NCBI RefSeq assembly: GCF_004769525.1
Contig: NZ_RQFT01000003.1
Coordinates: 876,561 to 940,560, forward strand
Length of the DNA: 64,000 bases
Source: Leptospira bouyouniensis
GTDB lineage: Bacteria; Spirochaetota; Leptospiria; Leptospirales; Leptospiraceae
Direction of reading: 5' to 3'
The notes under the pieces were generated by a model, which searched no databases, had not been told where the DNA came from, and saw nothing but the letters and a program-made list of their open reading frames with translations. Of this stretch, positions 9,376-16,842 are shown piece after piece. Position numbers and translations under genes: made by a program. Every line of letters starts with the position of its first letter. Position 1 is the first letter of the stretch.

Positions 9376-10470
9376 ATGCTTTCTGAATTGGCCCCCAACC
9401 TTTATTTCTCTGGAAATTCGCTAACTCGTGATTTGGCTGATGATTTAAATTCTTTTCATTCGATTGGATCTGCTGAAGAAGTTTGGGAAAGGACTGTGGA
9501 AACAAATGCGAGGATTCCTGAGATCATAACAACTTGGATTTTGGAATATCTCCCTGAGTCGCAAAACTTTCGTTTGCTCGCTCTTAATTCTCAAACTGGA
9601 TTTGAAATTCCAAAAATAGTTTCTAAAAACTCTCTTCCTTGCCATCACGTTGTGGAATCTAACATGATTTTTGAAATGACCTTACATGGAGATGAATTAT
9701 TTTACAAAACATTTGGTGGAAACAATTTTGAAAAAACATCAGCCATGTACTTGGGATACCCAATTCGTTCTGATATTGGAACTGTGATTGGAGTGATTGG
9801 AATGGTGGTAGAAGATAAATTTAAACATAAATTTAAAAATCTAAAACTAATCGATGTAATTGCAGACCAACTCAGCCAAGAATTGATTCGATTGAAAAAT
9901 GAGAAACTAATTGCTGACACATTAAATACAGCTTCATTCATAAAAGATTCACTGGCAGAATTATTTCGGCTTCTTTCTTCTAAATCAAGTGACTTAACAG
10001 TTGTTTGTAGAAATTATTTACAAACAGGATTGAAACTTTTTGGATTACCATTAGGTTTAATTGCATCAAAAATTTGGAATGAATGGGAATATAGTCTTGT
10101 AGAAGGGAATGTACACGGGATTTTTGAAGGTCAAAGATTTTCAAATGAAGCATTGAAATCCTTTACAATGAATTCTCCATCTGCTGCTCAAATCCTAAGT
10201 AAAATTTCAGAAGATACTACTCTATATGTTAGAGACCATTTATTAGATTTAGAAGTTTCATGTCTGATGGAGTTTCCACTTAAAGTTCATAATCAAACCA
10301 TTGGTGTATTGGGTTTTTATGGATTTAAAGATCAAACAATTGAATCGACTGAATTGTTTCAAAGAGTTTTTGAACTCATGGGAATCAGCCTTTCGATTAC
10401 AATCGAAAAAAATAATATTGATCTATTGTCAAAAATAGCTATTTTGGAAAAAGGATTTCCAACTAACTAA
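9376..10470 (+). CDS. GAF-like two-module signalling protein
   Basis: About 364 residues with no membrane segment. Two similar halves each end in a GAF-like strand pattern: MYLGYPIRSDIGTVIGVIGMVVED in the first and MEFPLKVHNQTIGVLGFYGFKD in the second. Each is followed by a long helix (LIDVIADQLSQELIRLKNEKL and LFQRVFELMGISLSI). No kinase, cyclase or phosphodiesterase domain follows, so it may bind a ligand and act through a partner. I chose the ATG at 9376 because AGAGAGG lies nine bases upstream; a TTG at 9367 would add three residues. Confidence 0.75.
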   Translation: MLSELAPNLYFSGNSLTRDLADDLNSFHSIGSAEEVWERTVETNARIPEIITTWILEYLPESQNFRLLALNSQTGFEIPKIVSKNSLPCHHVVESNMIFEMTLHGDELFYKTFGGNNFEKTSAMYLGYPIRSDIGTVIGVIGMVVEDKFKHKFKNLKLIDVIADQLSQELIRLKNEKLIADTLNTASFIKDSLAELFRLLSSKSSDLTVVCRNYLQTGLKLFGLPLGLIASKIWNEWEYSLVEGNVHGIFEGQRFSNEALKSFTMNSPSAAQILSKISEDTTLYVRDHLLDLEVSCLMEFPLKVHNQTIGVLGFYGFKDQTIESTELFQRVFELMGISLSITIEKNNIDLLSKIAILEKGFPTN

Positions 10471-10529
10471 AGTTGTTGGTATTCTAAGTTTTCATACATA
10501 AACAGGCAATTACTGGGTATCAATTATTT

Positions 10530-10898
10530 TTAGTGAATATTTGTTAAACGAAAGAGCGCTTCTTCTTCTGAATTTAGAAAAAAAACATCCTTTCCTGAAT
10601 TCATTTCATAGATAAAGTCCTTTAGGCTTTTACTAGAATAAATTGAAAAATCACCTATGATTGCCAGTTTCATTTGGTAGTTGATTATTTTTTGAAGCAC
10701 GTTCCCGGCAATTCCTGTTTTTAAATCAAAGAAACTTTCGGCAAAATGAGATTGTCTCAAAACAAAACGAGCGCAACCCGATTCATATTGAATGGTGGCA
10801 AATAAGTCAAGAGCCGAGGATCCATCTGTAATTAATGTTTCTTCAGAGTCAACGACTGCGATGTCAATATTGTTTAGGTTAATTTTACGAACATTCAT
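10530..10898 (-). CDS. DUF4180 family protein
   Basis: A small soluble protein of 122 residues. GIAGNVLQKIINYQMKLAI, GDFSIYSSKSLKDFIYE and VFFLNSEEEAL match the conserved pattern of the DUF4180 family, whose biochemical role is not known. The length is complete for the family. It stands alone, convergent with the GAF-like gene and about 210 bases from the ArsR gene on the other side. Confidence 0.85.
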   Translation of the reverse strand: MNVRKINLNNIDIAVVDSEETLITDGSSALDLFATIQYESGCARFVLRQSHFAESFFDLKTGIAGNVLQKIINYQMKLAIIGDFSIYSSKSLKDFIYEMNSGKDVFFLNSEEEALFRLTNIH

Positions 10899-11064
10899 TG
10901 ATTAGTTTCCATTGATGTTAGCCATCTGGTTTTAACTAAGTTTTGGTCCTTTATTGCAAAAGATATTATGTCCAATTCCAATTGGTTTTGTGTGACCGAG
11001 CAGATGTAAATCCAAAAACCTTTCTATGTATGTATTTTCTTTTTTATCTGGCTAAAAAATAAAT

Positions 11065-11107
11065 TTGACAATTAATAGTAAATAACTCATAAGTTATATA
11101 ACTAGTT
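11065..11107 (+). promoter_or_regulatory. Promoter and operator-like palindromes before the ArsR/AHSA1 pair
   Basis: TTGACA (11065-11070) is a consensus -35 box. Seventeen bases on, CATAAG (11088-11093) is an acceptable -10. Overlapping it are nested inverted repeats: ATAACT-cata-AGTTAT (11082-11097), the perfect 12-mer AGTTATATAACT (11092-11103) and AACTAGTT (11100-11107). The ATG follows at 11112 with no ribosome site, so the message may be nearly leaderless. The position suits autorepression by the ArsR-type protein. Confidence 0.6.
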
Positions 11108-11111
11108 AGTT

Positions 11112-11456
11112 ATGCAAACACTTGATGCCACTTTTTCTGCCCTTGCTGATCCCACAAGACGGGCTATTTTAATGTACCTTGCAAAAAAAGATCATACCGT
11201 AATGGAACTAACCAAACCATTTCGAATGAGCCAACCTGCGATTTCCAAACACTTAAAAGTATTGGAAGAGGCTGGACTTATTATTACGACAAAACGAGCT
11301 CAGGAGCGCTTGCGTCGTTTGCAAACTGCACCTCTGAAAGAGGCAGTGGATTGGATGGAGAAATACCGTTTGATGTGGGAGACTCGTTACAGGGCCCTTG
11401 ACGGACTACTAGTAGAATTACAAAAAATGCAAACCAAAAGAGGGAAGAAAAAATGA
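11112..11456 (+). CDS. ArsR-family winged-helix regulator (SdpR-like)
   Basis: A 114-residue DNA-binding repressor. FSALADPTRRAILMYL starts the winged helix and MSQPAISKHLKVLEEAGLI is the recognition helix region. There are no CxC or other metal-binding cysteines, so it is not a metal sensor of the classical kind. It belongs to the group that typically pairs with an AHSA1/SRPBCC protein, as it does here. Its stop overlaps the start of that gene by four bases. The palindromes just upstream are likely its operator. Confidence 0.92.
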   Translation: MQTLDATFSALADPTRRAILMYLAKKDHTVMELTKPFRMSQPAISKHLKVLEEAGLIITTKRAQERLRRLQTAPLKEAVDWMEKYRLMWETRYRALDGLLVELQKMQTKRGKKK

Positions 11457-11968
11457 AACCTAACAAAAATGAAGTGAAGATGGAGAGAAGAGGAGAAACA
11501 GAAGTTGTGTTTACAAGGTACTTTGATGCACCAAGACAATTGGTATTTGATTGCCACACCAAACCGGATTTAATGCGTCTTTGGCTCATTGGACCTGAAG
11601 GTATGGTTCTTGAAACTTGTGAGCAGGACTTACGAGTTGGTGGGAAATATTTATATTTATATGCAGATAAAAACGGAAACAAATCTGGAGTGTATGGAAC
11701 TTTTCGTGAAGTCGTAGTACCTGAGAAGTTAGCAAATTCAGAAAATTATATTTTGGATATGTCAATTTTTAATCCAGATGCACCGGAAGATCCTAATGCG
11801 ACTTTCGAATCACGCACTTTTACCACAGAAGGGAAACGGACACTTATGACGCATCTTTGTCGTTATGCGTCACCAGAGGTATGTCAGATGATGGTTGAAA
11901 CTGGTGCAGCGGATGGAATGGCAGAATGTTATTTGGAATTGGACAAGTTATTGGTTAAGATGGAGTAA
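11453..11968 (+). CDS. SRPBCC / AHSA1-domain protein
   Basis: The 171 residues have the helix-grip START-like fold of the AHSA1 family: VFTRYFDAPRQLVFDCHTKPDLMRLWLIGPEG at the start, then GGKYLYLY, GVYGTFREVV and a final amphipathic helix GMAECYLELDKLLVK. Members bind hydrophobic ligands in a deep cavity; the ligand here is unknown. It is translationally coupled to the ArsR-type repressor. That pairing is common and suggests the repressor and the SRPBCC protein respond to the same small molecule. Confidence 0.9.
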   Translation: MKPNKNEVKMERRGETEVVFTRYFDAPRQLVFDCHTKPDLMRLWLIGPEGMVLETCEQDLRVGGKYLYLYADKNGNKSGVYGTFREVVVPEKLANSENYILDMSIFNPDAPEDPNATFESRTFTTEGKRTLMTHLCRYASPEVCQMMVETGAADGMAECYLELDKLLVKME

Positions 11969-12062
11969 GAAGAGAATTAGAAGTAAGAAGGAAACAATAA
12001 AATCAACAATATTGCATAGTACCTTCTCCTTTATTCGCAATCCATTCATTTCAATTGGATCA

Positions 12063-12683
12063 TTAATTTTCGATTACTGTCTTTAATTCTTTTGAATGGA
12101 ACATATCGATGGGAGATATCACTGGCTCAAAATAGGGGATTTGGTTTCCATATCGTTTTTTCATCAAATTTTGAACTGGTTTAGAGCTAAGATCAAATTC
12201 CTTGAGGGTTTTTAAATCTCCAATTTTTAAACCCGTGAACTTTTCATATAGTTTCCAGATAAGTTCAGTACAATAGATTCGATCATTTGACCATTCAAAG
12301 TACAAATCGTAGTGTTTTCCGAGTAATGAATTGCCATAATCTTTCATTTGTTGAATGACTATTGGTGTTAGGATTTTATTTGAATGGTGAATCCGTTTGA
12401 TCACATAGTGAAGATTCTTACCTCGTAGGATAAAAGAATGTAAGTCAGTCAATTTAACCGGTTCGATTGCTTCTAAAACTTTGAATTTATCTCCATATTT
12501 GAAAATGATTCCTACATGAGTGTATCTGGAATTAGTTGCTAATTTGATAGCAGTAGCTTGTTCGGATTTCGATTCATGAAAAATAATATCTCCTTCTTTC
12601 AATTTGGAAGTATCAATTTCCTTTCCTAGAATCGGATGTGTTGTAAGACAAAAAAGTAGAATGAATAAAATTTTTGATATCAT
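12063..12683 (-). CDS. Secreted YiiX/NlpC-P60-like permuted cysteine peptidase
   Basis: This begins with a Sec signal peptide (MISKILFILLFCLTTHPILG). The mature part has the permuted papain-like order of the YiiX/YaeF group: LKEGDIIFHESK, then YTHVGIIFKYGDKFKVLEA with the catalytic His, and later DRIYCTELIWKLYEKFTG with the catalytic Cys. These enzymes are thought to cleave amide or ester bonds in cell-envelope or lipid substrates; the substrate is not known. The full length of 206 residues is normal and both active-site residues are present. Confidence 0.88.
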   Translation of the reverse strand: MISKILFILLFCLTTHPILGKEIDTSKLKEGDIIFHESKSEQATAIKLATNSRYTHVGIIFKYGDKFKVLEAIEPVKLTDLHSFILRGKNLHYVIKRIHHSNKILTPIVIQQMKDYGNSLLGKHYDLYFEWSNDRIYCTELIWKLYEKFTGLKIGDLKTLKEFDLSSKPVQNLMKKRYGNQIPYFEPVISPIDMFHSKELKTVIEN

Positions 12684-12751
12684 AAATTAATAGGACTGCT
12701 TCTTGAGCGATTTTCAATCTTCGATGTAAATTGTTATAGAATTTGAAAAAT

Positions 12752-12767
12752 AATGATTCATATCATT
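12752..12767 (-). terminator. Weak hairpin with T-run, possibly ending the SDR gene
   Basis: Read on the minus strand, AATGAT-atga-ATCATT is followed directly by ATTTTTC. It lies about 105 bases beyond the SDR stop and 69 bases before the peptidase start. The stem has only six A/T-rich pairs, so this is tentative. Confidence 0.3.
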
Positions 12768-12871
12768 TGATTGGAATTCTCAGGATAAAATCTATGATAT
12801 TCTGATACTAAAAATGTTACTTTCAAAATCAGCCTTAGTTTGATTTTTCTATTATTCCAATCCTTCCCAAC

Positions 12872-13576
12872 CTACCAAGGAATCTCTTTTTTGTCTCGAA
12901 AGAACTTACCGGTTGGACCATTCTCGGGAAGTGTTGCAGCCCATACGATAGTCTCTGCTCCTTTTTCAACAGGCCTTGTTGCATTCGCACCACCCATATC
13001 AGTTTTCACCCAACCAGGACATACCGAATTGATTTTGATATTTTTTCCTACACCTTCTATACTAGAAAGATTGGTGAGAGCATTGATCGCTGTTTTTGAA
13101 ATCCGGTAAGCAGGGTATCCACCTCCCATATCAGATAGTTGTCCCATACCTGAACTAACATTGACAATACGGCCGTAATTATTTTGGATCATCATTGGTA
13201 AAAAAACCTGAATCAATCGAAAAGGACCAAAAAGATTCACAAGTAGAGTTCTATGAAGGTCCTCAGAAGTTGTTTCAAAATAAGAACCAGGGTCCATAAA
13301 AATCCCTGCATTATTCACAAGGATGTCCAATCTACCAAAACTTCCCGTGATCATATCCAAAACTTCGTTAATGCTTTGTTCTTTGGAGACATCGAGTGAA
13401 ACAATTTCTCCTTTGCCAACTGATTTAACTTGTTTTAAAGTTTCTTCTGCATCCGATTCATTCCTTGAACCAATCAGAACATAAATCCCTTGTTTAGCGA
13501 GATCAATGGAAACTTGTTTCCCAATCCCCCTGTTTGCACCTGTAACAAGCGCTATCTTTTCATTTGACTGGTTCAT
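12872..13576 (-). CDS. Short-chain dehydrogenase/reductase
   Basis: A classical SDR of 234 residues. The Rossmann motif TGANRGIG lies near residue 13. NNAGIF follows strand 4, and the catalytic triad is the Ser in NVSSGMGQL with Tyr and Lys in YRISK. PGWVKTDMGG is the usual cofactor-closing loop. It reduces a carbonyl or oxidises an alcohol with NAD(P)H; the substrate is unknown but the carbonyl-reductase-like type is closest. AAGGAG sits six bases before the ATG. It runs 48 bases downstream of the lipoprotein hydrolase gene and may be cotranscribed with it. Confidence 0.93.
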   Translation of the reverse strand: MNQSNEKIALVTGANRGIGKQVSIDLAKQGIYVLIGSRNESDAEETLKQVKSVGKGEIVSLDVSKEQSINEVLDMITGSFGRLDILVNNAGIFMDPGSYFETTSEDLHRTLLVNLFGPFRLIQVFLPMMIQNNYGRIVNVSSGMGQLSDMGGGYPAYRISKTAINALTNLSSIEGVGKNIKINSVCPGWVKTDMGGANATRPVEKGAETIVWAATLPENGPTGKFFRDKKEIPW

Positions 13577-13624
13577 GGGAAACTCCTTTACAACATTTTG
13601 ATTTTGGACTTACTAATAAATAGT

Positions 13625-14635
13625 TTATTTTGCCTTAGAAAGTTCTTTTAACCAGGAATCAATTTGTGCTTCGATAAAAACTTTATCGGTAATCACCCAT
13701 TTAGAAAGTAAAACATGCATTCCATTTTCAACAGCCACCTTTTTATTAAGAGGGTTTGGTGTTTTATCTAATCCAAAGTTTGCATAACCTTCTAACATTT
13801 TGGGGACACTTGCAGTAGGATCTTGTTCTTTTTCATTTTTGTAATAGTATAAAAGAAGTGTTGGCGATGTCACTTTTCGAAACACATCTGGAACTGCTGC
13901 ATAGTTTTTTAAATCGTTCACACCAACAAGGGCTGCGAAGTATTGTTCAGGATACCAGTAATTATTTCGTTCAGGCAATACTTTAGGATTGTTATGTACA
14001 GATGCTCTTACTTTCCCTTTGAGAAGATGGATAAAAGTAAGTCCACCAGGGTAATTAAGAATATTCAAACTTCCATCGACTGGTGCATAAAATGGATTCG
14101 CAAGTACTAGTCCATCTACTTCTTCCGGGAATTCCGATGCAAGCCATGTCGCAAGTAATCCTCCCATAGAACTTCCAAATACAATCACTCGATCTCCTTG
14201 TGATTGCATCATGTATAATGCTTCTCGTGATGCATCTAAGTAGTTATTAAAATTTTGGTCTCTTTGGTCTTCTTTGTTTGTTCCATGACCTGGAAGACGA
14301 AGTAAATAGGTATTGGCTTTATATTTTTTAGCCAATTTTTCCATTACCTCTTCGCCTTCAGCACGAGAAGCGCCGTATCCATGGATGTATAAAAAAGCTA
14401 AGGGAGTTTTTTTCCCAAAACTGATATAACGTTCTTCGTTTCCAGGTCTGTGATTTTTACGTTTACTTTCTTGTAACTTCTCTTGGAAGTAAACATCAAA
14501 GTTCGCATAACTCAAGTTTGCTTTCGGTTGGTAATTGGGTCTTCCTGCGCAAGAAACTAGAACAAAGGTTACAGTGAAAAGAAAGACAGTTGTGAACTGT
14601 CGGAGGTTGTGGAATAAAGAACACGATTTAGCCAT
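13625..14635 (-). CDS. Alpha/beta-hydrolase lipoprotein (carboxylesterase-like)
   Basis: The N-terminus MAKSCSLFHNLRQF followed by TTVFLFTVTFVLVSC is a lipoprotein leader with Cys as the acylated residue, so the enzyme is membrane-anchored outside the cytoplasm. The hydrolase fold is clear: LYIHGYGASRAEGE (oxyanion strand), LRLPGHG, the nucleophile elbow GSSMGG with catalytic Ser, and NGMHVLL near the end with the catalytic His. It probably cleaves an ester or lipid. I start at the ATG 14635, which begins the leader directly. A start at 14695 would add 20 charged residues and run back towards the acyl-CoA dehydrogenase start. Confidence 0.85.
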   Translation of the reverse strand: MAKSCSLFHNLRQFTTVFLFTVTFVLVSCAGRPNYQPKANLSYANFDVYFQEKLQESKRKNHRPGNEERYISFGKKTPLAFLYIHGYGASRAEGEEVMEKLAKKYKANTYLLRLPGHGTNKEDQRDQNFNNYLDASREALYMMQSQGDRVIVFGSSMGGLLATWLASEFPEEVDGLVLANPFYAPVDGSLNILNYPGGLTFIHLLKGKVRASVHNNPKVLPERNNYWYPEQYFAALVGVNDLKNYAAVPDVFRKVTSPTLLLYYYKNEKEQDPTASVPKMLEGYANFGLDKTPNPLNKKVAVENGMHVLLSKWVITDKVFIEAQIDSWLKELSKAK

Positions 14636-14753
14636 ACAAATGGAAAATATTACAGTGTTTTTGCTTTCTTGTAAAGAGAGAAAAACCCTTGGCACAGGAA
14701 GGGACGTACGAAAAAAGGTAGTAAATACCCATTCTCAGAAGGAACATCCCGGA

Positions 14754-15920
14754 ATGTATACCCAATTCACAGAGCAACAACTTGAAATCAGAGATTTAGT
14801 TCGTAACTTCGTCAAAAAAGAAATCCCGCATGAAGTAGCCTTGCACTGGGATGAAAAAAACCAACACCCAACGGAACTCATCAACAAAATGCGTTCCGAA
14901 CTTGGAATCAATGGACTTGTGATTCCTGAAGAATACGGTGGATGGGGACTAGGTGCGATTGAACAGTGTTTAGCCATCGAGGAATTATCCCGTGGATGCC
15001 TTGGGATCGCACTAGGATTTGCTTACACAGGTCTTGGAATTCTACCTATCCTAAAAGGTGCCACTCACGAACAAAAATTAAAATGGCTCCCTGAAATTGC
15101 GGACGGAAAGTTCGGAGTTTCTTTTTGTTTGTCTGAGCCAGGTGCTGGTTCTGACGTTCCTGGTATGACCACTCGTGCTGAGAAAAAAGGCGACAAATGG
15201 ATCATCAACGGAGCAAAACAATGGATCACTGGTGCATCAGATGCCCAAGCCTTTACCGTATTTGCTTATACTGATAAAAACCGTGGAACACGTGGAGTTT
15301 CTTGTTTCTATGTTCCTCGCAGTGCTAAAGGTCTCACTGTCGGTAAAAAAGAAGACAAACTCGGAATCCGTGCCTCTTCTACTCACCAAGTGATTTTCGA
15401 AGATTGTGAAGTGGGTGAAGACGCACTCGTTGGAAAAGAAAACCTCGGTTTCGTTTACGCTCTCCAAACTTTGAATGCTTCCCGTCCGTTCGTTGCGGTT
15501 ATGGGAGTGGGTGTTGCACAAGCAGCACTTGACCATGCAGCTCGTTACGCGCGTGAGAGAGAACAGTTCGGTGTGAAAATCGGAACATTCCAAGCAGTGC
15601 AACACATGTTAGCTGATATGTCTATCAAAGTAGAAACTGCAAGAGAAATCACCTACAAAGCAGCTCGTCTTTCTGATGCAAACGATCCTAACCTTCCAAA
15701 ATACTCTGCAATTGCAAAAGCTTATGCATCTGAATGTGCAGTTCAGTGTGCTACTGATGCAGTTCAAATTTTTGGTGGATACGGATACACAAAAGAGTAT
15801 CCAGTTGAGAAGTTAATGAGAGATTCAAAAATCCTCACCATCTTCGAAGGAACGACACAAATCCAAAAGAACGAAATTGCCGCTTACGTAATCAAAGAAG
15901 CAGCATCGAAAAAAGACTAA
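14754..15920 (+). CDS. Acyl-CoA dehydrogenase
   Basis: An FAD enzyme that introduces the alpha-beta double bond into acyl-CoA in beta-oxidation. The 388 residues are full length. The first family signature CLSEPGAGSDVPG (FAD and substrate binding) and the second, IFGGYGYTKEYPVEKLMRD, are intact. FEGTTQIQ holds the glutamate used as catalytic base in short- and medium-chain enzymes. The ATG at 14754 has AAGGA ten bases upstream. Earlier in-frame starts back to 14535 lie inside the divergent lipoprotein gene and encode a low-complexity basic stretch, so I rejected them. Chain-length preference cannot be read. Confidence 0.95.
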   Translation: MYTQFTEQQLEIRDLVRNFVKKEIPHEVALHWDEKNQHPTELINKMRSELGINGLVIPEEYGGWGLGAIEQCLAIEELSRGCLGIALGFAYTGLGILPILKGATHEQKLKWLPEIADGKFGVSFCLSEPGAGSDVPGMTTRAEKKGDKWIINGAKQWITGASDAQAFTVFAYTDKNRGTRGVSCFYVPRSAKGLTVGKKEDKLGIRASSTHQVIFEDCEVGEDALVGKENLGFVYALQTLNASRPFVAVMGVGVAQAALDHAARYAREREQFGVKIGTFQAVQHMLADMSIKVETAREITYKAARLSDANDPNLPKYSAIAKAYASECAVQCATDAVQIFGGYGYTKEYPVEKLMRDSKILTIFEGTTQIQKNEIAAYVIKEAASKKD

Positions 15921-15948
15921 GATAATTTCACTTTTATCTTTGAAAGGG

Positions 15949-15977
15949 AGCCTCCAGAAATGGGGGCTTTTTTTTTT
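15949..15977 (+). terminator. Rho-independent terminator of the acyl-CoA dehydrogenase gene
   Basis: AGCCTCC (15949-15955) pairs with GGGGGCT (15962-15968) with one G-U pair, around the loop AGAAAT. It is followed by a ten-base T-run (15968-15977). Confidence 0.88.
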
Positions 15978-15999
15978 GGGTGGTACAAATGGGATGTAG

Positions 16000-16061
16000 G
16001 TATCCCCGCCCTGATTGGGTGGGGTGAGTCCACCCGCCACCCAATGGCTTCCTCCTACCAC
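16000..16061 (+). repeat. Dispersed GC-rich intergenic repeat, copy A
   Basis: The core is ATCCCCGCCC, a short spacer, GGGTGGGG, then TCCACCCGCCACCCAAT and CTACCAC. GGGTGG and CCACCC can pair. Related copies lie at 50791-50866 (inverted) and 63350-63422. It directly follows the acyl-CoA dehydrogenase terminator and is far more GC-rich than its surroundings. Confidence 0.8.
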
Positions 16062-16134
16062 AACCTACAAATTTCCTCCATCCAAAAATTGAATTTGCAA
16101 ATTTAATTTTTAAGAAGTTCATATTTCTCCATAG

Positions 16135-16605
16135 ATGGACCAAAATTTTACAATCCGATTAGTAACCGAATCAAATTTCCACTCCCAACTTTGTATCGAT
16201 TCTCTTTGGGAAGAAATCCAAACAAGGTATGAATTCCAAGCGCCAAATCCAATGGTATTCTCCGATTTTTTACCTCCTAATGGTAAGTTTTTTATTGCGC
16301 AAGAGAATGAATCAAACGAAGCCATGGGATCGGCCGCCTATTCAAAGTTTAATGATGCTAAGTGCGAACTGGATGCAGTATATGTTTTTCCAAAATTTCG
16401 AAAGATGAAGGTCGCCACATCACTGTTAGTTGCAATAGAAAAGCAAGCTGGCTTGGATGGGTTTACTTCGATGGTTCTCCGAGCAGGAAGTCCTCAACCC
16501 GAAGCATTAGTACTGTACAAAAACTTTGGGTTCAAAGAAATCCCTGCATTTGGAAAATGGGTTTCCGATCCCACAGCCATTTGTTTTGAGAAAAAAATAA
16601 TCTAA
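16135..16605 (+). CDS. GNAT-family N-acetyltransferase
   Basis: A 156-residue acetyl-CoA-dependent acyltransferase. CELDAVYVFPKFRKMKVATSLLVAIEKQA is the central strand and acetyl-CoA pyrophosphate loop (an R/K-x-x-K/G-x-A variant rather than the usual R-G-x-G-x-A). LRAGSPQPEALVLYKNFGFKE is the C-terminal alpha-beta segment. The acceptor substrate is unknown. The gene stands alone between two GC-rich intergenic elements, with no visible ribosome site. Confidence 0.88.
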   Translation: MDQNFTIRLVTESNFHSQLCIDSLWEEIQTRYEFQAPNPMVFSDFLPPNGKFFIAQENESNEAMGSAAYSKFNDAKCELDAVYVFPKFRKMKVATSLLVAIEKQAGLDGFTSMVLRAGSPQPEALVLYKNFGFKEIPAFGKWVSDPTAICFEKKII

Positions 16606-16616
16606 TTTTACTTTGG

Positions 16617-16710
16617 CTGCCCGGGCGGGCTCGCTCCGGGGTTCGCTTACGCTCCCGTCCATTGTTCGTTATCACGAAACAATGGACTAAACCCTCCGGA
16701 TCCCTGGCAG
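16617..16710. repeat. GC-rich long imperfect palindrome (REP/MITE-like element)
   Basis: A 94-base block of high GC content lies between the GNAT and PAS genes. The ends CTGCC (16617-16621) and GGCAG (16706-16710) are inverted. Inside, CCGGGGTT faces AACCCTCCGG, and the centre GTCCATTGTTCGT (16657-16669) faces ACGAAACAATGGAC (16674-16687) with one bulged base. The whole can fold into one long hairpin. It carries no reading frame and is unlike the three-copy repeat. Confidence 0.65.
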
Positions 16711-16842
16711 GTAGTGTTGACAACTGATGAACTTTTTTTCCTAAATCCAAATTCCAATACTACATTTGTTAAAAAAAATGGCTGACTTAAATCTTTAATT
16801 TTGAGAAACTCTAAGTCCCATTTTGGTGCGGGAAGTAAAACA

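Noticed and set aside
14535..14753. N-terminal extension of the acyl-CoA dehydrogenase
   Set aside because: It overlaps the divergent lipoprotein gene, encodes a basic low-complexity stretch, and a ribosome site marks the ATG at 14754.
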